From assembly GCF_946887195.1 (NCBI RefSeq), contig NZ_CAMPKE010000003.1:62001-126000 (forward strand): a DNA stretch of 64,000 nucleotides, given 5' to 3'. Positions 40,487 to 48,339 of this stretch are shown here, in pieces. The position numbers and the translations under genes are program-made. The notes below the pieces were generated by a model. The model saw nothing but the letters and a program-made list of their open reading frames with translations. It had not been told where the DNA came from and did no database searches. The DNA is from an uncultured Halomonas sp. (GTDB taxonomy: Bacteria; Pseudomonadota; Gammaproteobacteria; Pseudomonadales; Halomonadaceae). Each line of letters begins with the position of its first letter. Position 1 is the first letter of the stretch.

Positions 40487-43400
40487 TCACTCGTCTCCCA
40501 GCGCAAGCAGTGATGCATTGCCGCCTAGCGCGGCGGTGTTGATCGTCAGTGTCTTCTCGGTGGCGAAGCGGATCAGGTAGTGCGGCCCGCCGGCCTTGGG
40601 ACCGGTGCCCGAGAGCCCCTGGCCACCGAACGGCTGCACGCCGACCACTGCGCCGATGATATTACGGTTCACGTAGACGTTGCCTACACGAATTTTCTGC
40701 GCAATGGCTTCGGCGAACGATTCGTTGCGGCTATGCACGCCGAAGGTCAGGCCGTACTGCTTGGCATTGATCGAGGCGATGATGCGATCGATGTCGGTGG
40801 CCTTGTAGCGCACGACGTGTAGGATCGGGCCGAACTGCTCGCTCTGCAGGGCGTCGATGCCGTCGATCTCGAAGGCGGTCGGCGCGACGAAGGTGCCATG
40901 GGCGGTATGTGCCGGGTCGAGCGCGGTCTCGCAGATCAGGCGGCCTTCGCCCTTGAGCTTGTCGATATGCGCCTGCAGGCTCTGGCGTGCGTCGTCGTCG
41001 ATCACCGGGCCGACATCGGTGCCCAGATTGCGCGGGTCGCCGACACTGAGCTCGGCCATCGCGCCCTCGAGAATCTCGATCACGCGATCGGCGATATCCT
41101 CCTGGAGAAACAGCACGCGCAGCGCCGAACAGCGCTGGCCGGCGCTCTGGAACGACGAGCTGACCACGTCGGCGACGACCTGCTCGGGCAGCGCGGTGGA
41201 GTCGACGATCATCGCGTTGAGGCCGCCGGTCTCGGCGATCAGCGTGGAGAGCGCGGCGTTCTCGCGTGCGGCCAGCGCGCGGTTGATGATGTTCGCGGTA
41301 TCGGTGGAGCCGGTGAAGGCCACGCCGGTGATACGTGGGTCGCTGGAAAGCACACTGCCCACGGTGGGGCCATCCCCGGGCAGCAGTTGGACCACATCGC
41401 GTGGCATGCCGGCTTCATGGAGCAGCTCGACGACTCGGTGGGCGACCAGCGAGGTCTGTTCGGCGGGCTTGGCCAGCACGCTGTTCCCGGAAACGGCGGC
41501 GGCAACCATCTGGCCGCAGAAGATCGCTACCGGGAAGTTCCATGGGCTGATCGTCGCGAACACGCCCTTGCCGCCCATCATCAACTGGTTGGATTCGCCG
41601 GTGGGGCCGGGCAAAGTGGTGGGCTCGCCGAACAGCTCGCGGGCGCGATTGGCGTAGTAGCGGCAGAAATCCACGGCTTCGCGAATCTCGTCGACGCCAT
41701 CGGTGAGCAGCTTGCCACCCTCGCGTGAGCACAGCGTCATCAGCTCGGCCAGATGGCTCTCCATCAGATCGGCGAAACGCTCGAGTATCAGCGCGCGCTC
41801 TTCGACCGGCGTGGCCTCCCAACGGGGAAAGGCGGCCCAGGCGGCATCGACCGCCTTTTCGGCCTGCTCGCGGGTGGCCCACTGCACGCTGCCAACCCGT
41901 TGCGTCGTGTCGTAGGGGCTTCTCACGTCGTGGCGGTTTGCCGGGTCGTCGGCGACGTCGAAGGCCAGTAACGGCCCCACGTGATGCTCCTTGTCCATGA
42001 ACTGGCTCATGGCGTCGATGAGCGGTTGGTACTGGCTATCGATATTCAAATTGACTCCCTGCGAGTTCTTGCGGGACGGGCCATAGATATCCCTGGGCAG
42101 CGGTATTCCCGCGTTGGTATAGCTCTGGTACTGCCGTAGAGTCTCCACCGGATGCACGCATAGCGATTCGACCGGCACTCTGGGATCGACCAACTGATGC
42201 ACGAACGAGGAGTTGGCGCCATTCTCGAGCAGGCGGCGAACCAGGTAGGGCAACAGATCCTTGTGCGCGCCGACCGGGGCATAGATACGGCAGTAAGTCC
42301 CCTTGGTTGCGCGCTTCAACGCGGCGTCATAGAGCGCCTCGCCCATGCCATGCAGGCGCTGGAATTCGAAAGGACGGCCCGCGTCGTTGGCGATCTCGAG
42401 AATCGCGCTGATGGTATGGGCGTTATGCGTGGCGAACTGCGGGAAGATTCGGCCTCGCGTGTTCTCGGAGAGCAGAAAGTAGACGCAAACCAGATAGGCG
42501 ACATCGGTATTGGCCTTGCGGGTGAATACCGGGTAGCCATCGACGCCGAGCTGTTGGGACTCCTTGATCTCGGTATCCCAGTAAGCGCCTTTCACCAGGC
42601 GCAAGGGAATTTCGTCGCCCTGAATGTCGGCCAGGCGGTTGATGTAATGCAGCGCCGGCAAGGCGCGCTTGGAGTAGGCCTGCACGACCAGCCCGAAGTG
42701 CCCCCAGCCGCGGCACACATCGCTTTCATACACGCTGCGGAAGACTTCCAGCGATAGTTCGAGGCGGTCGACTTCCTCGGCGTCGATGGTGATCGCCACA
42801 TGGCGCTCGCGAGCCAGCGCGGCGAGTTGCTTCACGCTATCGACCAGCTCGCTGAGCACCTGAGCGCGACGTCCGAACTCGTAGCGCGGATGCAGTGCCG
42901 ATAGTTTGATCGAGATCGATGGCGCCGGCGTCCTGTCGCTCAGCGTCTTGCTGGTTGCGCCGACCCGTTCAATGGCATGGGCGTAATCGTCGAAATAGCG
43001 CTTGGCGTCGCTGCGCGTGCGTGCGGCTTCGCCGAGCATGTCGTAAGAGTACGTATAACCCTTGTCGAACAATGGTTTGGAGCGCTTCAAGGCTTCGTCT
43101 ACGGTGCGCCCGAGCACGAATTGCCGACCCATGATCTTCATCGCCTGGTACATCGCGCTGCGGATCACCGGCTCGCCCATGCGATTCGTCAGTTTGTTGA
43201 TGAAGCTGGCCGGCTTGCCATCCTGGGGCTTGTCCATCTGGATGACGCGACCCGTCATCAGCAGACCCCAGGTCGAGGCATTGACGAACCACGATTCGCT
43301 CTGGCCAAGATGGGATTTCCAATCGGCCGGCCCGAGCTTGTCCTCGATCAGGGCGTCGGCGGTGGCCTTGTCGGGAATGCGCAGCATGGCTTCCGCCAGG

Positions 43401-43678
43401 CACATCAGCATCAGGCCCTCATGGGTATCGAGGCTGTACTGCTGAAGCAACTCATCGATGGAGTCGACGGCGGTATCCATGTCGCGGACTTCGCGAACCA
43501 GCTCGGCCGTTTTTGCCGCAACACGTTTGAAGTCGTCTTCGCCGGCTTGCAGAAAATCGACGAACTCGCCGACATAGGCGTTTTCATCGACGATGTAATG
43601 TTCGCTCACGCGTCTGAGCAGGGTATCCGGATCCTGTTGCCAGGTAGCGGTATCCAGCATGGTCTTGGCATTAAGCAT
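40487..43678 (-). CDS. putA: Bifunctional proline dehydrogenase / P5C dehydrogenase PutA
   Basis: Oxidises proline to glutamate in two steps. The N-terminal half is the FAD proline dehydrogenase barrel, with LVKGAYWDTEI. The C-terminal half is the NAD P5C (aldehyde) dehydrogenase, with ETGGLNAMIVDST and the catalytic cysteine in SAGQRCSALR. At 1063 residues there is no N-terminal ribbon-helix-helix DNA-binding domain, so unlike E. coli PutA it cannot autorepress. Control is probably through the upstream AraC-type gene. Confidence 0.96.
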   Translation of the reverse strand: MLNAKTMLDTATWQQDPDTLLRRVSEHYIVDENAYVGEFVDFLQAGEDDFKRVAAKTAELVREVRDMDTAVDSIDELLQQYSLDTHEGLMLMCLAEAMLRIPDKATADALIEDKLGPADWKSHLGQSESWFVNASTWGLLMTGRVIQMDKPQDGKPASFINKLTNRMGEPVIRSAMYQAMKIMGRQFVLGRTVDEALKRSKPLFDKGYTYSYDMLGEAARTRSDAKRYFDDYAHAIERVGATSKTLSDRTPAPSISIKLSALHPRYEFGRRAQVLSELVDSVKQLAALARERHVAITIDAEEVDRLELSLEVFRSVYESDVCRGWGHFGLVVQAYSKRALPALHYINRLADIQGDEIPLRLVKGAYWDTEIKESQQLGVDGYPVFTRKANTDVAYLVCVYFLLSENTRGRIFPQFATHNAHTISAILEIANDAGRPFEFQRLHGMGEALYDAALKRATKGTYCRIYAPVGAHKDLLPYLVRRLLENGANSSFVHQLVDPRVPVESLCVHPVETLRQYQSYTNAGIPLPRDIYGPSRKNSQGVNLNIDSQYQPLIDAMSQFMDKEHHVGPLLAFDVADDPANRHDVRSPYDTTQRVGSVQWATREQAEKAVDAAWAAFPRWEATPVEERALILERFADLMESHLAELMTLCSREGGKLLTDGVDEIREAVDFCRYYANRARELFGEPTTLPGPTGESNQLMMGGKGVFATISPWNFPVAIFCGQMVAAAVSGNSVLAKPAEQTSLVAHRVVELLHEAGMPRDVVQLLPGDGPTVGSVLSSDPRITGVAFTGSTDTANIINRALAARENAALSTLIAETGGLNAMIVDSTALPEQVVADVVSSSFQSAGQRCSALRVLFLQEDIADRVIEILEGAMAELSVGDPRNLGTDVGPVIDDDARQSLQAHIDKLKGEGRLICETALDPAHTAHGTFVAPTAFEIDGIDALQSEQFGPILHVVRYKATDIDRIIASINAKQYGLTFGVHSRNESFAEAIAQKIRVGNVYVNRNIIGAVVGVQPFGGQGLSGTGPKAGGPHYLIRFATEKTLTINTAALGGNASLLALGDE

Positions 43679-43899
43679 AGAAGGACCCCATGGTTGGGTA
43701 GAGACTTGAACGCTCGATGACCTCGACGCGCCTATTGGATGATAGCGCGGAGATCGGTCGGCACTATCAAGTCTCGGTGATGATTCCGTGGTGTGCTGAA
43801 TTTAGGTTGCGTGACAGTGAAGCGTCTTGCCAATTTCTCGGGCAGTTTTGTCGAAAGCACGGGTTTTTCGTGGAATCGACGAAAAAATTAGACATTGGT

Positions 43900-44724
43900 C
43901 TAACATTTGCTACGGGCTAGGAGAGACGGAAAGGAGGGCGTCGAGCCATCGCCCGTGCCACGATTCGATAATAGTGGGTTGCGCCTGAGTTGGCTGGGCG
44001 GATGACCGAAAGCACGCCGAAACGCATGCGACAGGGCGCTCTGGTTGGCGAAGCCGGTGTGTGCGGCCACTTCGCTGAGTGGCAGGCGGGAGGCGGTGAG
44101 TAGATCGCGCGCCGCGGCGAGGCGCTGGCGTAACAGGTACTGATAGGGCGTGACGCCGGTCTGCACGCGGAAACACTCGCTGAAATGCGCTTCGCTCAGG
44201 CACGCCTGGCGAGCAAGGTCGGCGACGCCCAGGCGTCTGGCCAGGTTGCGCTGGATGAAACGATCCAGCTCGGCGAGATCCAAGCGGCGGGTCTGTTGCG
44301 ATGACGATTCGAGATTCAAGCGCGAATGCAGGCAGCCGAGGAAGGTGGCCGCCAATAGATCGCCTTGGGTGTGGCGCGGCTGGGCCAGTTCCTGGACCAG
44401 AAAGTTGAGATAGACGCGCAGTGGATCGTCGAGCGCGAAGAAACGCGGCGCATCGAATAACCGGGCCATTTCACGGTGAGGACCCGAAAGCGATGGCGCG
44501 TCGTCGGGTAGATCGAAGATCAACTGGCGGTTGATCCCCACGCCCTCGTAATAGTGCACATGGCTGGCGGGCACGATGCAGCCGGTCAATGGGGCTATAC
44601 TGCCGCCGAGCCCTTCGATCTCGAATTCGGCATGCCCCGATAGACCGATTACGATCTGATGAAACTCATGGGCATGATGCTTGATGGCGTTATCTAATGG
44701 CGTCAAACGAATGGCGCTGGTCAT
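43900..44724 (-). CDS. pruR: AraC-family regulator, PruR-like proline catabolism activator
   Basis: A 274-residue AraC/XylS-family activator. The N-terminal cupin sensor has HAHEFHQIVIGLSGHAEFEIEG; the C-terminal double HTH begins near LDRFIQRNLARRLGVADLARQACLSEAHFSECFRVQTG. In Pseudomonas, PruR (PA0780) sits beside putA-putP and activates them with proline; here the order pruR, putA, putP on one strand is the same. The symbol is given by this synteny, so it is an inference. Confidence 0.8.
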   Translation of the reverse strand: MTSAIRLTPLDNAIKHHAHEFHQIVIGLSGHAEFEIEGLGGSIAPLTGCIVPASHVHYYEGVGINRQLIFDLPDDAPSLSGPHREMARLFDAPRFFALDDPLRVYLNFLVQELAQPRHTQGDLLAATFLGCLHSRLNLESSSQQTRRLDLAELDRFIQRNLARRLGVADLARQACLSEAHFSECFRVQTGVTPYQYLLRQRLAAARDLLTASRLPLSEVAAHTGFANQSALSHAFRRAFGHPPSQLRRNPLLSNRGTGDGSTPSFPSLLARSKC

Positions 44725-44851
44725 GTCGCGACCTCGTGACGACGGAAACTGCTATTGTAAGCCGCCATGGTGCCAATGGCTAAAATTCTCGGTGTGTCGC
44801 TGAAACGTAACCCAAGCGACTCGCGGATCGCTGGGTTCGGTAGAATAAAAA

Positions 44852-44880
44852 AATACCGCCCGATTGGACCGGGCGGTATT
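44852..44880 (-). terminator. Terminator after the acidic secreted protein gene
   Basis: An 11-bp hairpin, aataccgcccg (44852-44862) with cgggcggtatt (44870-44880) and a 7-nt loop. The plus-strand A run just before it gives a T run on the minus strand, 16 bp after the stop at 44896. Confidence 0.85.
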
Positions 44881-44895
44881 CCTGAAACGGGTGAA

Positions 44896-45279
44896 TTACA
44901 TTCCTTCGTCTATTTCCTCTTCATGGTTGGTGGTGTCCTTTTTCACCATACCTTCCTGATCGGTGGTACTGATCGGTGCATCGTCTTCCATGTCCTGCAT
45001 GTTGTCCTGCTCCATGCTCATACTTTGATCACTGGACATGTCGCTATGATCCATACCCTTGTTCAACGCTTCATGATTGGCGGAATTCTTGCCGGCCATA
45101 CCTTCCTGGTCCGATCTTCCATTCCGGATTTCTTGGTTATCGCCGCTCAAGCCAGTCGTCTCTTCCTCACTCATACCAAGAGCGTTTGTTTCTTCGGATT
45201 CGGCCATGGCTACGCTGGAGAGCGCGAACGTCGCCAAGCTAGCGAAAATGAACTTCGAAACGGTTGAGTGCACGTTCAT
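44896..45279 (-). CDS. Secreted Met/Asp/Glu-rich low-complexity protein
   Basis: A 127-residue protein I cannot assign to a family. It has an N-terminal signal peptide (MNVHSTVSKFIFASLATFALSSVAMA). The mature part is acidic and Met/Ser/Asn-rich, with no cysteine. It contains two related blocks, DQEGMAGKNSANHE and DQEGMVKKDTTNHE, each followed by a GM motif. It could bind metal in the periplasm, but this is a guess from composition. The ATG at 45279 has GGAGTAAGGAT upstream and is preferred to a longer frame. Confidence 0.65.
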   Translation of the reverse strand: MNVHSTVSKFIFASLATFALSSVAMAESEETNALGMSEEETTGLSGDNQEIRNGRSDQEGMAGKNSANHEALNKGMDHSDMSSDQSMSMEQDNMQDMEDDAPISTTDQEGMVKKDTTNHEEEIDEGM

Positions 45280-45499
45280 ATCCTTACTCCTGTCGTCCAT
45301 GAGGGGAAGGGGTATGCCCACCCATTCTACTAAGGCAAATTCGATTTGCCTCTTTCATGTGTAGAAGACGTGTACAAGGCATGCAAGCCGAGACCGCATC
45401 ACGCCAGCTACACGTGACTGTGACTACTAGCCGTTCATACAGTTCCTGGCTTTTCATTCTGAACCTTCGCTCGACCAGGACGACGGCGCGAAGCTCCGT

Positions 45500-45748
45500 T
45501 CAGCCGGGGTGGATTTCTCGCAGCCGATCGACGCAGTTGCGTAGCTCGGCCAGATGGCGCTCCATCCTGATATTGCACGCCTTCAGTCTAGCGGTCGCTT
45601 CCTGAAGTTTATGATTGGCGTCCCGCATGCGATCGAGCGGTGCATAGGATTCCTGCCGCGCGTCCTCCAGCGGTTGTACGCTCTCTAGCTCTAGCGATGC
45701 CATCAGGCTTGCAAAGGTATGCGTAGAAGGGACATGGACGTGTAGCAT
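45500..45748 (-). CDS. Hypothetical small coiled protein
   Basis: An 82-residue protein of unknown function. The C-terminal two thirds is heptad-like (LDRMRDANHKLQEATARLKAC then RMERHLAELRNCVDRLREI), suggesting a coiled coil. GAGGTGGGAAA ahead of the ATG at 45748 supports translation. It lies downstream of the split tRNA locus on the same strand, with the 72-bp repeats between. Confidence 0.5.
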   Translation of the reverse strand: MLHVHVPSTHTFASLMASLELESVQPLEDARQESYAPLDRMRDANHKLQEATARLKACNIRMERHLAELRNCVDRLREIHPG

Positions 45749-45927
45749 TTTCCCACCTCGTTCGCCGTACGGTATGTAACGCAGCGTAACAGCTCGCGCG
45801 GCGCCTCGTAGGCTGGAAATCGTCCATTGCCCAAGGGGAGAAATACCATGTTCGATGGCTGAGCCATCTACCGTGGATCTGGCGATACGGGCTCAAGGAA
45901 GGGGTCGTCGTAAGGAGAGAAGAAAAA

Positions 45928-46071
45928 TGGAGCGGGCAAAGGGATCGATCGGACTGGCGCTCCAGCCCGAGACCCGAGCTATCGTTGCTGAAGCGAAAAT
46001 GGAGCGGGCAAAGGGATCGATCGGACTGGCGCTCCAGCCCGAGACCCGAGCTATCGTTGCTGAAGCGAAAA
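45928..46071 (-). repeat. Two exact 72-bp tandem repeats carrying the tRNA 3' end
   Basis: Units 45928-45999 and 46000-46071 are identical. Each starts (plus strand) with tggagcgggcaaagggat, the reverse complement of the last 18 nt of the split tRNA-Gly at 46072-46089, so the 3' end of the tRNA occurs three times at 72-bp spacing. Each unit also has a 9-bp hairpin TCGGGCTGG/CCAGTCCGA with an AGCG loop on the minus strand. The last copy is followed by TTTTTCTT and may end the tRNA transcript. No protein is supported in either strand here. Confidence 0.9.
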
Positions 46072-46148
46072 TGGAGCGGGCAAAGGGATTCGAACCCTCG
46101 ACCCTCAGTCGGGTAGGGACGTGGCCTCACGGCCATGTCCCCCCCTAA

Positions 46149-46182
46149 GAACTGAGCGTGCAAGTCTCCCTGCACTCAGCTC
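46149..46182 (-). other. Group II intron domain V
   Basis: A 34-nt hairpin starting GAGCTGAG and ending CTCAGTTC. The lower helix is 8 bp, then a 2-nt bulge (CG), then a 6-bp upper helix capped by GAGA. The AGC catalytic triad is at the 5' side. It starts 9 nt after the maturase stop codon, the usual placement. Confidence 0.92.
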
Positions 46183-46191
46183 AAGCAGCCA

Positions 46192-47835
46192 TTAAGCCTG
46201 GCTCTTCAGCCAAGCCGGTGGCCAATTTGTGCAGCCTCTTGCATGTAGCTGCCGATGGCAGTTGCCATGTAAGAGAACCAAGTTTGTTTCCTCATCACCT
46301 CCACCGAGACTTTTCCAGACCTTATGGTGTATATCCCACTCGGTCTGCTGAGTGATCGGTTCGAGGCAAATCGGACATTTCCCGTGCTGGGCACGCCATA
46401 TCCGGTTTATCTTGGATTTGGCCTGTTCAATCATCCACCGCTTGACCCTCCCCTCGAAGTACTCCTCGTGGCTGGGGTCATATGGGTTGGCGACTGCCCG
46501 GATCTTGAGATGCTTAGAGATCCTTATCTTGGACAGCATGAACAGTTCGTACTCAGCACTGACGAACATCCAATCTCGACCACGGATCGCCGACCAATAG
46601 CGTCGTTTGATCCACCTACGGCCTTTATTTGGATGCCTCCTTTTTGCCCATCGCCAAAGCAACTGCCAGATTTTATGGTCCATTTTGGCGAATGTCCGCG
46701 TGGCACTGACGTGCTTGTGGTACATCCCCCAGCCCCTGAGAACAGGGATCAGTTCGGTAATCAGTAGCTGCTGGGGAGAACCCCGGTGCTTTCTGACCAC
46801 CTCCCTGACGTTCGAGTAGAACCGTTTCTGGTTTTTCAACGATGGCGTCATTCGCCACTTGCCGTTCGGCTTCCGGAACGTCCAACCGAGAAAATCAAAC
46901 CCATCCTTGATATGGGTCATCTTGGTCTTCTGCTCCGATAGTTCCAGACCACGCTCTGTCAGAAAACTCCGGATCAGGCGCTTGGCCTTCTCCAGTGTCT
47001 CTGGGTCGGTGGCCGTGACTATGAAGTCATCGGCGTAACGAATGAAGTTTACTTTCCGGCGTCTCGGGAAATGCTCTTTAAGCATTCCCTCCATGCCATC
47101 AAGTGCCAGGTTAGCCAGTACGGGGGAAATTATGCCCCCTTGTGGCGTGCCTGCGTCAGTAGGGAAAAGTCTACGCAGCTCGATATAGCCAGCTTTGAGC
47201 CATTGTTTCAGCACTGGCCGCTCTAGCGGCACGTGCGTCATCAACCACTCGTGACTGATATTATCGAAGCATCCACGGATGTCGCCTTCAAGGATCCACT
47301 GCGGGGAGTGCTGACGAGAAAGTGCGTTACAGCACTGCATCATCGCATCCTGCGTGGATCTGTAGGGGCGAAACCCGTATGAGTTAGCATCCCCTGTAGT
47401 TTCCGAAACAGGTTCGAGAGCCAGCAGGAACAGTGCCTGCATCGCCCGGTCACCCATCGTCGGAATGCCAAGCGGGCGTTTGCCGCCATTGGCCTTAGGG
47501 ATGTGGATTCTGCGTAGTGGCCTGGCTTTGTAACCTCTCGGTGAGAGATTCCGCAGCGCAAGCACCTTGGTTGCTGGCGTGGACCATATGGCACCATCAA
47601 CTCCCGGTGTCTTATGGCCCCGATTTTCGGTTACGCGTTTGACGGCTAATGCCTTCGCACTTGTAGACCGAGTCAGTAGGCGTTGGAGCTTTCTGACTTT
47701 ACGCCAGTCGCACTCGTTGGCCGCCTTTGCTATTCGGACTTGCAGTCTCCTAACCCGCTGGATCGTAGTACGCCACTCGATTGAGTGCCATTCGGACCAT
47801 TGGGGGGAGACGACATCACGATTGCTCGTGTCCAT
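46192..47835 (-). CDS. ltrA: Group II intron reverse transcriptase / maturase with HNH endonuclease
   Basis: The intron-encoded protein for splicing and retrohoming. The 547 residues run as: RT domains with HIPKANGGKRPLGIP, GDIRGCFDNISH, GTPQGGIISPVLANL and the catalytic YADD (FIRYADDFIV); the maturase X domain around LIPVLRGWGMYHKHV; and a C-terminal HNH nuclease with CPIC, WDIHHKVWKSLGGGDEETNLVLLHGNCH. All active residues look intact. The ATG at 47835 has GGAGG five bases upstream. The frame stays open through the internal tRNA, but translation from there is rejected. GC content is visibly lower than in surrounding genes. Confidence 0.93.
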   Translation of the reverse strand: MDTSNRDVVSPQWSEWHSIEWRTTIQRVRRLQVRIAKAANECDWRKVRKLQRLLTRSTSAKALAVKRVTENRGHKTPGVDGAIWSTPATKVLALRNLSPRGYKARPLRRIHIPKANGGKRPLGIPTMGDRAMQALFLLALEPVSETTGDANSYGFRPYRSTQDAMMQCCNALSRQHSPQWILEGDIRGCFDNISHEWLMTHVPLERPVLKQWLKAGYIELRRLFPTDAGTPQGGIISPVLANLALDGMEGMLKEHFPRRRKVNFIRYADDFIVTATDPETLEKAKRLIRSFLTERGLELSEQKTKMTHIKDGFDFLGWTFRKPNGKWRMTPSLKNQKRFYSNVREVVRKHRGSPQQLLITELIPVLRGWGMYHKHVSATRTFAKMDHKIWQLLWRWAKRRHPNKGRRWIKRRYWSAIRGRDWMFVSAEYELFMLSKIRISKHLKIRAVANPYDPSHEEYFEGRVKRWMIEQAKSKINRIWRAQHGKCPICLEPITQQTEWDIHHKVWKSLGGGDEETNLVLLHGNCHRQLHARGCTNWPPAWLKSQA

Positions 47836-47841
47836 ATCTGC

Positions 47842-47864
47842 CTCCACTTTCATAGGAAGTGGAG
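47842..47864 (-). promoter_or_regulatory. Hairpin pairing the internal tRNA 3' end with the maturase ribosome binding site
   Basis: On the minus strand CTCCACTT (47864-47857) pairs perfectly with AAGTGGAG (47849-47842) across a 7-nt loop. The first arm includes the last five nt of the internal tRNA (CTCCA); the second includes most of the GGAGG that serves the maturase ATG at 47835. Folding would hide the ribosome binding site until the tRNA is cut away. The control role is inferred. Confidence 0.6.
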
Positions 47865-47933
47865 CGGGCGATGGGAATCGAACCCACGTACCTTGGTTGG
47901 GAACCAAGTGCTCTACCATTGAGCTACGCCCGC
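47860..47933 (-). tRNA. tRNA-Gly(CCC), complete, inside the group II intron
   Basis: A 74-nt gene with encoded CCA. Acceptor GCGGGCG/CGCCCGC, D arm GCTC/GAGC with loop AATGGTA, anticodon stem CTTGG/CCAAG with loop TTCCCAA (anticodon CCC), variable GTAC, T arm GTGGG/CCCAT with TTCGATT, discriminator T. It resembles the standard glyU type of E. coli. I see no separate promoter, so it is probably transcribed with the intron from the split tRNA promoter. Its anticodon stem differs from the intron target site. Confidence 0.95.
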
Positions 47934-48267
47934 CCATGAGAACCCATGAGGCAAACACTTACGGCCCCAACGGGGCAAAGTGATTGCCCCGTTGGGTCAT
48001 TTGACGTGCAGCGTCTGTCTAGCAACAGACTACCTGATGGAAGTCAGCACCCTTTCAGGTTGGGGCGATCATTGCATCCCCTATCCGCGCCATTACAGTG
48101 CGGCATTCGCTTTTTCCATCATCCTTTGACCGCTGTCACTTCGCAGCCCCTTGCGGTTCGCTAGTCCTGACGGACATGACATCGGCCTTACCCTGTTCCG
48201 TGTAAGTAACACGGGCTGGGAGGGTTCCATCTTAACGCCGGTGGTTGTACTGCCAACGTAGGGCAAC

Positions 48268-48273
48268 CAAGCA
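48268..48273 (-). other. EBS1 of the group II intron
   Basis: GCTTGG on the minus strand in the loop of a GGGCA/TGCCC-type stem. It is the exact complement of CCAAGC, the last six nt of exon 1 (IBS1). Confidence 0.8.
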
Positions 48274-48333
48274 ATGCCCTAACCAACCACTCCTCCTGGC
48301 GGAGGTTGGACCACTTATCCGCATAAGTCCATT

Positions 48334-48339
48334 CAGCTT
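48334..48339 (-). other. EBS2 of the group II intron
   Basis: AAGCTG on the minus strand is the exact complement of CAGCTT, exon 1 positions -13 to -8 (IBS2). It lies 5' of EBS1 in the intron, the usual order in domain I. Confidence 0.75.

Noticed and set aside
43717..43920. Small frame between putA and pruR
   Set aside because: It has no clear ribosome binding site or family pattern, and it overlaps the 3' end of pruR; the region is better read as the putA leader.
45928..46089. CRISPR-like array
   Set aside because: The units are contiguous exact duplications that include a tRNA end; there are no variable spacers and no cas genes.
45855..46148. Plus-strand frame with repeated MERAKGSIG blocks
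   Set aside because: It is antisense to the tRNA 3' end and the 72-bp repeats; MERAKGFEPSTL is a common false product of tRNA antisense translation.
45609..46175. Minus-strand frame with repeated SLCPLHFRF blocks
   Set aside because: It reads through tRNA exon 2 and the repeats and has no ribosome binding site.
47836..47958. N-terminal extension of the maturase frame through the internal tRNA (MFASWVLMGGRSSMVEHLVPNQ...)
   Set aside because: The added residues are a translation of the tRNA-Gly sequence, and a proper ribosome binding site precedes the ATG at 47835.
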